Assembly (NCBI GenBank): GCA_023525715.1
Contig: CM042010.1
Coordinates: 82,151,894-82,215,893 of the forward strand
Direction of reading: 5' to 3'
Length of the DNA stretch: 64,000 nucleotides
Source: Cichorium intybus
Taxonomy: Eukaryota > Streptophyta > Magnoliopsida > Asterales > Asteraceae
How positions within the stretch are numbered: the first letter of the stretch is position 1; the number at the start of each line of letters is the position of its first letter. Both the position numbers and the translations under genes were made by a program. The notes beneath the pieces are model-generated. The model was not told the origin of the DNA. It was given only the letters and a program-made list of their open reading frames with translations, and searched no databases. Shown here piece after piece: positions 1-11,870 of the stretch.

Positions 1-599
1 GGTTTTTAGAAGTGAAAATGTTCTAGATGATTTTTGAAGTCTGGTAACCAAATTAAAAATGGAGTGAAAGTAAGTTGTTATTAGTTGCAGAAAGTATGAA
101 TTAGGCGATACATAGTGTACCTTCCTATTAAGAAATATATGAGTACATATCCAACTAATTCCAAATAAAAAAACCTTTTATATGCCACAAAAAAAATCAG
201 CAATGACGGTGATTAGTTGTGACTAACATCCCTAAAATTAGACCCAACATCCATTGATGTAATTTGAAGAACTGAGTACTGAAATCTGGATTCGCAAGAC
301 TGCTTATTCGTCAGTAATATTCCTTTGAGTGACACCATTCTTTCTTCCGTAAAAGTCCGTGATTCTGAAAAAAAAATTACAAACAATTAGGGTTCGCTAA
401 GACATTCTACTCTGAAACTTCTACGCAATTATAGCACCATACCTTCAAATATTTTTATATTAGGACCCAAATTTAACAAAAAACCAATTATTTTAGTAAA
501 ATTTGCTTTGTAATTGGGTGATCTCTCAAATTAAATCAATGGAGAAACCTGCACATGATACCAGAAATCAATGGTGTTGAGCAAGTATTCAAAGATTAC
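1..599 (-). other. Non-coding stretch with one possible orphan exon
   Basis: No long reading frame is present. On the minus strand a very good 3' splice site (a run of T ending in CAG, AG at 366-365) precedes about 130 nt open in one frame (from 364 downward, including residues ERMVSLKGILL). I do not recognise the peptide. It lies downstream of, and on the same strand as, the DRG-like and NAGLU-like exon fragments, so it may be another captured exon. The rest is AT-rich and shows nothing else. Confidence 0.3.
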
Positions 600-662
600 C
601 TGCCTTCATCTACCCTTTCCTTCCATAGCACCTTCAATAATACCAGGAAGATCCAACAATTG
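600..662 (-). pseudogene. DRG-type GTPase exon fragment with a stop codon
   Basis: Read on the minus strand, this short segment encodes LLDLPGIIEGAMEGKGR, then a TGA, then RQ, followed by a GTAATC donor-like sequence at 599. LLDLPGIIEGA, containing the DxPG G3 motif, is the signature of the developmentally regulated GTP-binding (DRG) proteins, where the next residues are normally GKGRGRQ. The Gly codon has become TGA. Only this exon-sized piece is present: there is no P-loop exon upstream and no NKxD exon downstream. A clear acceptor AG is missing just upstream. I infer a captured, non-functional exon fragment rather than a resident DRG gene. Confidence 0.7.
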
Positions 663-826
663 TAAACAAAATAAAAACAATACATAAATACTAAAAAACA
701 GTACACCTGTCTGACTTTCTTTAGATTTTTCATCAATCACCAAGTGATATTAATCACTTTGAACAGACGTAAAGTTTTAAACATTGTGATAAAATATGAA
801 CGGTTTTGATATTATAAAATGATGAC

Positions 827-1087
827 CTGGAGTCATGCCTAACTCGATCATCTGAGATATTATTTGTTTTTGTAACACCAACTGTATCTGATAAAAAAAT
901 GACCATATTAATTTAAAAGTAATGATATGTGATAATGTATCTAGATTAAGTTTATAAAGTGTAAAATGATTCAATAAAGATTAATGAGTAAATGGACTCA
1001 CGTATGTAAGTTTCCCATTGTAGCCCATGCAAGAAAAGCCGGTCCACCAAAGAAATTGTTTAAATCTTGTGCACTAATATTAAAGTC
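827..1087 (-). pseudogene. Alpha-N-acetylglucosaminidase (NAGLU) fragment, two exons
   Basis: Two minus-strand exon-like pieces match the plant NAGLU family (lysosomal-type glycosidase that removes terminal GlcNAc). Exon 1087-1002 follows a TTTCATCACAG acceptor and encodes DFNISAQDLNNFFGGPAFLA, then WATMGNLH; it ends in a GTGAGT donor. Exon 887-827 follows a TTTTTTATCAG acceptor and encodes IQLVLQKQIISQMIELGMTP. In family members these blocks are neighbours, separated by a WGGPL-containing stretch that is missing here. The splice phases of the two pieces do not agree, and the rest of the roughly 800-residue enzyme is absent. This is a gene fragment, probably captured by a transposable element; orientation matches the adjacent DRG-like piece. 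Confidence 0.75.
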
Positions 1088-1516
1088 CTGTGATGAAACA
1101 ATAAAATTCCATCTATGTGAAGGATCAAAAATCGATGATATTACATGATAAACAACGATTTATCAAACTGCACACCAAAGCTAAGAGCCAACATGTCAAA
1201 GTTGTGGAACAAATACAAACCAAAACTATGAAAATATACATATCTAAACTATGAGATTTCAGCTTTTATCAGCCTAGTATCTTATAAAATACGCCACACT
1301 TTCATGTGGTCCAAGATAAATCATTTGTCTTAAACCATATCCATTTGAAACTCTTACAACTCTTCAACTAATTATCTCTTAATTAATATACCTAACTTTT
1401 TTTTAACTAATGATACTTATAATTGTTTGATTGAAATATGATATTTATTTTAATATTTTAAGCTTACATGTTTTTCAAACAGTTACTTTATTGAAGCTAT
1501 AAAGTTTAAGTTTTAT
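1088..1516. other. AT-rich spacer
   Basis: About 430 bp between the NAGLU-like exon and the end of the hypothetical minus-strand gene. I see no reading frame, repeat or recognisable motif; it may be intronic or 3' flanking sequence. Confidence 0.3.
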
Positions 1517-2803
1517 TTATTGGTAAACTACCTGTGAATGTGTAGACATTTGATGGAGATTACCTCCTATACTTTTGCCCTTGTTACCATTCAATATTAC
1601 AAAACTGCCATCATTCTCTTTTTTTTGCTCTGAATCTTCATTCTTGCTTAAACACGCCCTTTTCTCAGCTTCTAATTTCATCAATCTTTTCAATAATTTC
1701 TCCTCTGCATCTCTTAAAAATTTGAACGTGGGAGGCGGTGAAGATTTAATTTTGTTGTAATCAAAAGCTTTCGAGTGAAAATCATACAATGGATTCATAT
1801 AACCTTCCAAATTGGGAGTTTGTGGGCCCTTTTTCAATGGCGATGATGAAATTGGCGTATCTGGTGTGCAAAGAAGCTCACTCAAACTTACTGTTCTTGA
1901 ATTCCTTCTAACTTCTGATTCCAAATCCAAAATGGTTTCTTCTTTGATTGTAAAAAGAAGTTGGGATTAAGGCTTACCTTGTCAGCAACATTTACACCCT
2001 TCAACCTCTGTGCATATAGAAAACGCCCTCGAAAAACTATATATTGTCGACCCCCAATCTGAACAGTAATCAAAACAAAAAACAATTCATCATCTAAAAC
2101 CTCCATAAGCTATAGAATGACACATGACAGACACGATAATTACATACACATAAGATATTTATGTCGTGATTGAAGTTGAAAGGCAACATTTTATTCAATA
2201 ATTAGCAGTTGTAACCATAATACTTGAAATTTGCTTTAGAAAGGCCATTTTAGTTGCAAAAATCCCTAGTGTACCACTAATCGTGGATAATTTTAACCTT
2301 TCCACCAATTTTTCAAAGACAGTAAGCCAGCTTTTGGATGTTTGTTATTTCAGATGTAGCTAAAAACCCTAAATTCATTAGATGTTGCTTGAAGATTTAT
2401 GGACTGTAAAATCATTATCTGTGTTGCATTTCTAATAGCAAACTCGCTATGGATGCCTTAACAACTAAAAAGTGATTCAAAAATCATTGATAAAGACAAT
2501 AAATGGAACCTCAATTCGTAGGGTAAATTACGACTTACGACACGAAACACGCCTGAATTTGGATGCCAAACAGGCAGGGAATTCATAAAGACAAATCTGA
2601 ATTCTGATTTAGGTGCGCGCCGTTTTCCGGCGGCTGGAATCTGCCGATCAACGGCGCCGATCGGCGGTGGTAGTCGGTGCAGAAGTCCTGCCACAAGAGC
2701 AAGGAGGGATGACTATTTTCGTTTTTTTTCGAAAAGAAGAAGCAATGAGGTGAGTGAGGTGGTTACCTGCGGCCAGCGGCTGGATTTGGCCGGTCAAAAG
2801 CAT
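1517..2803 (-). CDS. Unrecognised spliced gene, about 200 residues
   Basis: Minus-strand exons can be joined. Exon 1, 2803-2767 (ATG to a GTAACC donor), and exon 2, 2687-2539 (TTGTGGCAG acceptor, GTAAGT donor), join in frame into 62 codons. Exon 3, 2058-1978 (GTTCAG acceptor, GTAAGC donor), adds 27 codons including GGRQYIVFRGRFLYAQRLKG. A further open block, about 1919-1532, encodes a Ser/Pro-rich part (LCTPDTPISSSPLKKGPQ) and a charged helix-like part (LRDAEEKLLKRLMKLEAEKR), then a GTAGTT donor or a stop at 1517. The exon 3 to exon 4 junction cannot be phased with the acceptors I see: phase 0 meets phase 1. I do not recognise the family. It could be a real small gene, or captured exons like its neighbours. 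Confidence 0.45.
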
Positions 2804-3130
2804 CGACCGGCGATGGCAAGGATGGCGAGAAGCAGTCGACAGGGGAGCAAGCAGAAGTCTTCGGCTTCATTGAAGCTATATGAGTCCTCCTCCAGGTTGG
2901 ACCTTGCGATTGCTTCTGTCATTTTTTTCGCTCCGACCCCGGCAATGGAAGACCCGGACGAAGCAAAGAAGACGCAAGATCGAGGAAGACAAAAGAGGAA
3001 GCGGTGGAGACTGGAGACAGTGAAGAAGCGGACGGTGTCGGTGGAAGAACACGGATCCAACTTGGATCCAGAAAACCCACGACCCGCGTTACAAAGGGGA
3101 AAAACGTTACACAAGGACCTAAAAATACGC
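2804..3130 (-). promoter_or_regulatory. GC-rich putative 5' leader of the 1517-2803 gene, with a uORF
   Basis: This stretch is clearly GC-richer than its surroundings and lies immediately upstream of the first ATG of the minus-strand gene. An upstream ATG at 2922-2920 opens a 42-codon frame that ends with TGA at 2796-2794, overlapping the main ATG (2803-2801) out of frame, an arrangement that would dampen translation of the main frame. Open frames on both strands here look like by-products of high GC content. Promoter identity is inferred from position only. Confidence 0.3.
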
Positions 3131-4059
3131 TTTTTAATTAATAGATAAATAATAAGAATAAGAATATTTATATATTAAAACAAATTTATAGGATGCATTT
3201 GTATCCCCAACGCACCAAGTACATCCGCCAGTAAATTGATCCATGTTGCTGTTTTTTATCAAGTCTTGAGTGGTTGCACAACTCGTAAGACCTGTTTGGA
3301 AGAGGTGGAAATCAAGCCCGGTTGACCAATTTGGGTCTGGCCGGTCATAACTTGAATATATTAAAAAATTGGGCCTCATTCGGTTTGTTTGTATACTTAA
3401 AAAAAATCCGAGTGTTGAAAAAACTGAAACTAAATGAACTTATTTTTAATCTGTTGACCTTAATTGGTTCAACCGTTCAGTTGAATTGGTTTTTCGGTTT
3501 CAATTTCCATTGTTTGGTTTTAAATAAAATAACTGAATAAGGATAAAAATCTTTTAAATTTATTAGTCGTAGCATCCATATGAGTAGCCGGTCTAAATAT
3601 GGTATGGTTTCCGGTTTTGAGTAGTTCTTGGTTATGCTTCTATAAAAAATTATTAAAAGAGGTTTCATTTGGAATATAAGGGATGATATATGAAAAAGTA
3701 GGCCAAAAGAGGACATTAATAAACCTATGAAAGACTATATGAGTATATTTGAAAAAAGACAAAACACAAGTAAAATAGTAAAATACATCTAAAAAAAAAG
3801 AAAAGAGAAGATACTTGCTAAATAGAATACAAAAATGTTGTCATAGATAATTGAGTTAATAAAGTAAAAGCTTCTTTAACTTCTTTTTATTTGTTGATAT
3901 TGCATTGTTTTTCGGAAAAAATAGATTGTATTGGTTGAAAACAGTTTGACTTTTGTGGAAAAGTGGATATGGGGTGTTTATTTAGTAACAACCTATTTAT
4001 TTCTTCTCTCTTAATCCTCAATCCACTTTCAATTGTTGTAGAGGGTACATGGTTCTAGA
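3131..4059. other. Intergenic AT-rich DNA
   Basis: No supported gene. Short open stretches exist on both strands without family similarity. The rightmost part may contain the decayed 3' LTR of copia element B, but I cannot place its ends. Confidence 0.3.
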
Positions 4060-4595
4060 TAACTTTTGTCGAGTCCTTTAAAACTTCCAAGCCTTTATGT
4101 TATAAATGATGGAAGGTTATGTTTTAGTGTTGAAGTATTGAGAGAAAAGATGAGTCGGTGAATGGTGTAAACATTTTCTTCATTTACAAAATGAACTTGT
4201 ACATTACGTATATACAAAGCTTATCATATGCCACTAATTCTAACATGCACCTAACAACCTGTAACAACTACTATCAACTGAATATAAACTCTTAAATATA
4301 AGTTGTATTATCCCCTCTCAAGATAGACTCATAAAAATACTTTGAAGAGCCATCTTGGATGTAATTGGAAGTATTTTGGAATGTGGCAATGGTTTTGTAA
4401 AGATATATGCTAGCTGAAAATGAGTACGAATTGACATCAACTTAATTGTCACGTACAAAATGACAATCAACTTCAATGAGCTTTGGTTTTTTGTGAAATG
4501 TGGGATTAGAAGCCAAATTGATTACTGGTTCATTATCACAAAACACCAAGGTTGGCAAGTTTGAAGGAATTCCAAAATCGCGTAATAAATGTTGT
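4060..4595 (-). pseudogene. Copia element B, RNase H end and 3' tail (part 3)
   Basis: On the minus strand this encodes the end of a Ty1/copia RNase H domain: DFGIPSNLPTLVFCDNEPVI, then NLASNPTFHKKPKLIEVDCHF. The segment after the stop holds a LRGD-like block and a purine-rich GAGAGGGGA run resembling a polypurine tract. It is the distal part of element B; its 5' neighbour in B is at 11213 and downward, on the other side of inserted element C. The boundary at 4595 is exact because the C LTR starts at 4596. Confidence 0.75.
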
Positions 4596-5350
4596 TGTTG
4601 GATTAGGTGTCTAAGCCATGACTAGTAATTTGTATTTACCTAATTAATAGAAGCAAAGTCCATTTGGGTTGCCCTCATAGCTAGAGGTTTGGCAGAAATT
4701 CCAGGAGAGAGAAAGATTGATTTATTATATGATTAATAAATCAATAGAAATAAAATAAATAGTTTATTAATATATTAAAGTATAATATATTAATTAGAAA
4801 CTATATTAGTTAATTACAAATTAATCTGGAATTAATTGGAATTAATTTAGTGATTAATTTAGTTAATTAAAGGTGCAGGGACTAAAATTGTAATTATTCA
4901 ATAGTTGAGTAAGTGACAGTTTTAGTAGGCCAGATGACCATGAAATTATATACGGAATATATATAATTTCGAAATTAATAAGTTTGGATAAATAGGTTTG
5001 AATCAAATGATAAAAGGTTTATCTTGATTTGAATTCAAAAAGGTTCATCTCTAAGGCTAATCTACTGGCCAACTGGAAGCTATAAATAGGGACCCTGGGG
5101 GAACCCTTTTCTGCGCCAATTCTCACATATTCTCTCTAGAAATTTCGTGGCTTACTCCTAGCCCTTGGGTGTGACTTCATTTGAGGCAAGGCATTTGTGT
5201 TGCTTAGCTTGCAAGAAACAACTAAAAGGTTAGTTTTCTGATTTTATTCCTTAATAAATTTTTCTTGTGGCCTTTTAGGAAATATTTATATGCTTAATAG
5301 TAGAAAACATAGATCCTCATAGGTTGCATGTGAACTTAGGGTTTTAAGTT
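4596..5350 (+). repeat. 5' LTR of element C
   Basis: It begins TGTTGGATTAGG and aligns along its length with 10465-11212. The 3' edge is eroded: alignment with the 3' LTR fades near 5350, and the sequence continues straight into leader homologous to element D's leader without a CA end or PBS. A TATAAATAGGGACC block at about 5081-5095 may be its TATA box. Confidence 0.8.
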
Positions 5351-8300
5351 AATATTATATGTATAAGATAATTGGTCAGTCAAATCAATAGTAGGCCTCA
5401 TTCACGAAGCTGGTCTATAAAGAGGGTATAAGGAGACTGCCTATAAATGGCGGTCTAATGGGTGTCCACTCTCACCCACCGCTCTCCTGATCAGTGGAGG
5501 GTCGTTAGCTGAACGGGTTTGATAGGACCGCCTAATCTCATTAAAAGTATAATGATATTATTCAAAGTACTGGAACAACTTAATAAAACCCAAATCTAGT
5601 TACTTTAGGAAAAATGTGAAAAGTGGCTATCCCATGAAATTGCACATTACACTTTATGAGACATTAGTGGAGCGTGTGTGGTTAATCGACACACTAATAG
5701 GGGCTCATAAAGAGTGGTAATGGGTTTCTCATGATTTATCATTATTGATGGAGCGTGTGTGGTTAACTGGCACATCAAATTAGAGATGATAAATGACATT
5801 GAGGTTACCAAGCTAATTTGCATGGTTATTCACATCCAGTTTGTGATCCTCGGCATCCCAGTCACAAACAGTGGAGCACATCCAAGATTAAACATGCCAT
5901 TGAACAGTTCAATGAATCTCAACAGATCTAGGAATTTAAATGTCTAAAGAAAGTGTCATTCTCCTCCTACTCCTCCTTCACCAATTTCTGAGAGCTTCAG
6001 AAAGCACCTGTTCAATATGGTAAGGCTGACTGGCCTTGACTATGTGATATGGCTTTGCAAATAGAGAATGATTCTTAGTTTTGCTGGCAAACCATATCTG
6101 ACTGAGTGTCCGCTCCTTGTTCTACCAAAGCATGGCATCATACAGTAGCTTGTGATGAGCATGACCCCTTGACTATTAAGTCAAAGGAAGTTCGCTGCCT
6201 CATGATATTAATCATTGACCCCGAGTTCTGTAGGGATTTAGAATTCCTGGGGTCAGATAAGTTAGCACAGCTGGTTAAGGAAAGGTTCAGAGAATTGGTT
6301 GAAAAAGGAACGAACTAGGATCTTCAAAGAGCTTGAAGTTGCAAGCTAGAAGGAAGTAGCACCAGTTTGCATGTTCTCATGCTACATGGGCAAACTGTAT
6401 AAAATTGGGTCACCCCTTGTGATCGGGAGTTAAGCATTAGCTCGACTCGCTGATCTGTTCATCCAGATGAACAAAAAGGGTAACTAGATAAGACAATCAT
6501 GGAAATGTATTCAATGTCGACTATGTTTGAGTCGTTCATGGAGAAGCATAGTTCCATTGATTCAGCTACTTCGGGATTGAGTCCAGTAACAAGGCACATC
6601 AAGAAATGCTCCAAAGCCGAACGGTTTGGCAACTTAGGAATATCTTAAAACTCAGAACTCCTGATCCTTAATTCCTTGATACAGGATGTGTTTATCACAT
6701 TTGCTCTGTATGCATGGACTTGGTAAGATGCGGGATTTTGTTGCAAAGGAGCACATTCGGATTGGATTTGAAGCTCATACAGTTTTGGAGTTTAGTTAGA
6801 CCTTGTTATTAGCTTATTAGACGTGTGCGACATTACCTGTCATATAGTACATTGTTCGAGGATATTTTGGTTTCATAAAATGTTGATTTTCTTTTAATAC
6901 ATATTTGTTTAAAATTATCCTTGAAATGTTGTATGAGTATGTTAATTGCATGAATGGCAATAACTTGAATGTTGATACATCCAAAGTGTTTGGATTCATG
7001 AATTGTGTATTCTATGATTGTTAAAGTAATTTTATAAGGATCAATTCGACCAAAGGTCCAGTTGGACAGGATTTTGGAATCGTTTAACATAGAGTCACAT
7101 GATGAATTGAGTTCTTAATAAATTTTTTGTGGCAAGAAATGAATCACCCAAGGATCCAGTGGATAGGATTTTGGGATCAGTTGACTTAGAGTCAGGTGAT
7201 GATTGCAAATCTTGAACAATATTAACAAAGTCATAAATTTACATAGAGATGTAAAAGACATTAAGATTTTTTAGTGACAGACACAAAAGTTACTGTGTAT
7301 TGCTCGAATATTCGAACACAACACAATTAGTTACACTTCATGATATTTGCCTATTAGTATGACAAATATGGCTTCGCTTATCAGAATAAGTGATCGATTG
7401 AAACCTTGAAGTGTTCAAGGATTTTAAAGGAAGTATAAGATCAATAGAACCTAAGTGACAACATAGACTGAGAAAATGTTTCACAATTTATCCTCATCCA
7501 AGAACATTAATACTTATAATGTGTCTTAGGGAAGATGATAGAGCATTGGTAGAAATAGTTCGATCCTCGATGTATAAGATACATTTTCAATTAGTTTTTC
7601 GATGAATTGAATATTCAACCAGTCAGACCACAGAAACCATATTCCGACCACATCTTAGACTAAGTAGGTTATACAGACACTGTCTAAAATATAAAGCTGG
7701 GATCATCCCATTTGTACATAGAAAGTCCAGGGTCATGTTATGTTCGTCCGAACCTCATGATTAGCCTGTACCTGATCAGCAGTGTCGTTTCATTGGCTAT
7801 CCCGACTGTAACTGTGAAAGAAGAGTTCTTTTGGAAAGGACTCATATTTTATGGAAACAGTGGGAGTAAGAATATTCCTGAATGAGTTCCAGGATTAGCC
7901 AATTGAAAGAACTTTTAGTCATCACTAGGCTTTGAGCAGGAATCAGATTCCTGTTAAACCTTACATACTCTTCTCTTAACCAGTAGTATTGGTCACCGTC
8001 ATAAAGTGTTGTGGTCTGGGTGACATACCAATTAGTGGTAAAACACTAAAGTTGGTATGGATTAACAGTCCGACTACTTGGAAGCATTGGTGAGCCCGGT
8101 TGTTGCCAAATAAGAGAACCTTAGGGCGAGACACAGTCTATGTAACAATTTGATTGATTTTACACCTGGTCTAAAAACCAGTGGGAGTAATTGAATCATC
8201 AAAAGAAAGCGACATGGATAAAAATGTACTTACAGAACATCTGGTTGAGTGAGGCGATACTCAGAGTCAAGCAATTAATTCCGAGAGAAGCACTCTCAAT

Positions 8301-10464
8301 AGAAGATAAAATCCGAAAGGATACTGCGTGGCACATTGTGAGACGTTAGTGGAGCGTGTGTGGATTACCGACACACTAATAAGGACTCACAAAGAGCATG
8401 CAAATACAGTAGGTATATGGCCCCGGGATTCATCCCACGGGCACCTCGCAAGAAAGGAAATTCGGATTCTCAAAATGTGCCAAAAGTTTTGGATTTTGTG
8501 AACAGCCTGAAAGATTCCCATAACTATGTCAGAAAGGTTTCGGATTCTCAAAATGTGCCAAAAAGGTTTGGATTTTGTGAAGAGTCCGAAAGAGTCGAAG
8601 CCAGTGGGAGTGTCGCTGTTATCTACTATCTCCGTATATGGGTTACATACTATTTCTAGGAAACGTCTCTTTTCATTACAAAGTGTAAAGACTTGGTGTT
8701 AAGAGACGGATCGCTATGAAAGACTTAATAGAGATACGACATACTCAGGTGGTTGTAAACATCTATGAGATAGATCGAAACTCTGCCAAGATGATCTTAA
8801 AGAGATTCAAGATGCATAGCCCCAGGAAAGGGTTTTTCCCATCATTGCAAAGTGTGATGACTTGGCATGCACATACTCACGTAATTCATAAACATCTATT
8901 GGATAGATGAAATCGTCAGCATAGACCTAGCCATTGTAAGCATAATCTTGATAAGATTCAAGATGCATGAGAAGAGTCTCCGTAAGGAAATAGTTTTCGA
9001 AAATCATCACACAAGGATTATAAATAATCTTTGGATTCCGAAAGGGTTTGGAATAAGATTCGATCGGGTTCCATAAGTTTCCTGGATCGATCAAAATGTC
9101 ATGAACATATCCTGATGACTTGATGCTTAGGGCATAGTAAGTTGGATTCAGGACACTGTCTGGCTGGGAATACTGGATGGTTTGGTTGAACTCACATGAG
9201 AATTCATTGGTAAATGATTGGGATGAAAGTAATAGTAGTAATTTGAAAGATTTTTCAAAGTGGTAATTATTAACATCAGGACATGATGTTAAAGGACTTG
9301 ATGGTTAAAGAATCTTGTTGGTATTCTAATGGAGCGCGTGTGGTTCACCGGCATATCATAGCACCTCGAAATAGTATTAGGGTGCAGTCAAGTAGACTAA
9401 AGACCCCAAGAACCATAGGAAGTCACAGTACACATTACCAGAATAGAGTTAAGAGAGAAAAAGACAGGATAACATATTGAGATGTCATCGGAAGAGCATC
9501 CGATTGGATCATCAGCAATAAAGTGTATCAGTATAAGATTCTTTGGATACATAGATAGAGTGAAAGATTCATAAAGACATAGCTATAAAATTAGAATTGA
9601 AAGTTTAAAAGAAATCTTGAAACCGATAATAGTTTATGACAAAGTCCGACTTGGTGATTATCTTGTGGTGACTTGGTAATAAGCAGGAGTAGCTGCCAGT
9701 CAGATCTTATGTTTCGCTTTCGCATGTTTTACTTCCCAAATCATTTAATTATTCAGAAAGGTCCACAGTCGCTCATGCTTTGGGAAGTAAGTATTGAATC
9801 AAGACTGTCGTGAATTGGTTTGTAGACTGTCTAAGAAGTTAGACATAGCAATAGGATTGCTACAACGTTCATGAGTACTTAGAAATGGAGATTTGAGTAT
9901 TAGATAAACCCACGCTCAATAGATTGCTTCATGGATTACATCACGAGCAATGTTGAGACGATAATATCTTATGATCTTGAAGTGGAGAGATATGAGTTAT
10001 AATTTACAAGGCAGTTGTTCATTGATAATACAAAAACGCATCGGTAACTCGATGTTATAAAACGTGTTGTTGTGAATGATTTTTCTTGTAAAAGATATAA
10101 GCATATGAGTCAAAGCTTATTCGTTCCTTGACCCTGATCAGAAACAGATATCTGTAGGCCTCTCGATGATTTTGAAGTGGACTGAAGTGCTGGCCAGCCT
10201 AGACTAAATTGATCTGTTCAATTAGAAGTCTTAAAGTCATAAGCAGAATCGGAAATCGGGAAACAGAGTATCAGACAGAAATTCATCTTAATCCATGTCT
10301 CGTGTCTGAAAATATCTTGTTGGACAAAGGATCATATGATCACTTATCTATGGACAGAACTGACTGGGTCAGAGTTCGACAGCAGTTTCTAGGAAGCTAT
10401 AGTTTGCTGATTAATTAGAGGTTAAATTGGTAATTATAGTTATAGACTTATCTAAGTGGGAGAC
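5351..10464 (+). other. Decayed internal region of element C
   Basis: The leader near 5390-5700 matches those of elements D and E (GGCCTCATTCACGAAGC and related blocks). A gag relic lies at 6106-6318 (DPEFCRDLEFLGSDKLAQLV). A protease relic lies at about 6672-6730 (LDTGCVYHICSVCMDL, matching the LDTGCGFHICSD of element D). I see no reverse transcriptase or integrase. A leader motif TGGAGCGTGTGTGG occurs at 5668, 5749 and 8350, and in altered form near 9330, so part of the leader seems duplicated inside. A short direct repeat (TTCGGATTCTCAAAATGTGCC) occurs near 8460 and 8538. Confidence 0.6.
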
Positions 10465-11212
10465 TGTTGGATTAGGTGTCTAAGCCATGACTAGTAATTT
10501 GTATTTACCTAATTAATAGAAGCAAAGTCCATTTGGGTTGCCCTTATAGCTAAAGGTTTGGCAGAAATTCCAGGAGAGAGAAAGATTGATTTATTATATG
10601 ATTAATAAATCAATAGAAATAAAATAAATAGTTTATTAATATATTAAAGTATAATATATTAATTAGAAACTATATTAGTTAAATAGAAATTAATCTGGAA
10701 TTAATTGGAATTAATTTAGTGATTAATTTAGTTAATTAAAGGTGCAGGGACTAAAATTGTAATTATTCAATAGTTGAGTAAGTGACAGTTTTAGTAGGCC
10801 AGATGACCATGAAATTATATATGGAATATATATAATTTCGAAATTAATAAGTTAGGATAAATAGGTTTGAATCAAATGATAAAAGGTTTATCTTGATTTG
10901 AATTCAAAAAGGTTCATCTCTAAAGCTTATCTACTGGCCAACTAAATAGGGACCCTGGGGGAACCCTTTTCTGCGCCAATTCTCACATATTCTCTCTTGA
11001 AATTTCATGGCTTACTCCTAGCCCTTGGGTGTGACTTCATTTGAGGCAAGGCATTTGCGTTGCTTAGCTTGCAAGAAACAACTAAAAGGTTAGTTTTCTG
11101 ATTTTATTCTTTAGTAATTTTTTCTTATGGCCTTTTAGGAAATATTTATATGTTCAATAGTGGAAAACATAGATCCTCATAGGTTGCATGTGAACTTGGG
11201 TTTTTTAGTTCA
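10465..11212 (+). repeat. 3' LTR of element C
   Basis: It begins TGTTGGATTAGG directly after polypurine tract AAGTGGGAGAC and probably ends TTTAGTTCA at 11212. It matches 4596-5350 apart from about 20 differences, including loss of about 9 bp near 10943. Confidence 0.8.
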
Positions 11213-11870
11213 TAGATTTGCATATAACCTTTCAGAAGGCAAATTATTTTACTTGTGGCAATTTGCCCTGTATTCTGCCAGAACAATAACCAATTATTTG
11301 TTTCTTTAATTTCCATGATATTAATGAATCTTCCAAGAATACACAAAAGCTTGTGGCAGAATGCCTTGTATATGAACGTCCTGCCTAATCTGAATCACTA
11401 AAAGCTCATAACTAGAAAGATCTTTGGGAGAACAAAAATAAGCCTTGTAATAGACGATTTACTGCATTGTAAATGAAGTTGTCTAGGATTTGAAACAAAT
11501 TGACTTAAACGATTTACTACATAAGTAACAACTGGCTTGTTATTGTAAGATACATGACCCTTCCAATATAAGCCTTCGAAATTGTGTTGGATCTTTTGGT
11601 GATGTTCCTTCAAATCTAGATGTCTTTAATTTTGGATCCATTGGGTAAAAGATTGATTTTGCTTGCGCAAACCTGTATTTTCAAGTAACCAAAGGGCATA
11701 TTGCCTTTATGACACACAAATACTATATTTGGAACGACCTGTTTCAAGTCCTAAAAATGTTTTAAAGAACCGATGTCTTTTAACTTGAACTTGTCACTAA
11801 GACGGGATTTAATGAGATTTATTCAGCAAATATTTGATGCACCCGTTAGAATTATGTCATCGACATAAAC
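11213..11870 (-). pseudogene. Copia element B, RT to RNase H segment (part 2)
   Basis: The minus strand starting at 11870 reads YVDDIILTGASN, then a stop, then KSRLSDKFKLKDIGSLKHF, the YVDD and following part of a copia reverse transcriptase. Further down, VVNRLSQFVSNPRQLHLQ (about 11500) and ISWK-KKQ (about 11300) mark the connection and RNase H parts. Stops and frameshifts interrupt it. Its upstream half continues across inserted element A at 17578, and its downstream half across element C at 4595. The last bases before A (GTTTA on the minus strand) are the duplicated target site. Confidence 0.8.

Larger units (their letters stand above)
4596..11212 (+). mobile_element. Copia-type element C, non-autonomous, inserted in element B
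   Basis: Two direct repeats beginning TGTTGGATTAGGTGTC (4596 and 10465) flank about 5.1 kb without an intact reading frame. The LTRs differ by about 20 substitutions and small indels by eye (about 97% identity). A polypurine tract (AAGTGGGAGAC) abuts the 3' LTR. The leader resembles those of elements D and E. No usable primer binding site is seen after the 5' LTR: compared with D, a segment after the LTR is missing. No target-site duplication could be confirmed (GTTGT before, TAGAT after). It interrupts the RNase H region of minus-strand copia B. Confidence 0.85.

Noticed and set aside
2750..3148. Plus-strand 132-codon frame
   Set aside because: It is antisense to the spliced minus-strand gene and its leader, and its openness is explained by GC content.
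4591..11217. Target-site duplication for element C
   Set aside because: The bases before (GTTGT) and after (TAGAT) do not match, so none is claimed.
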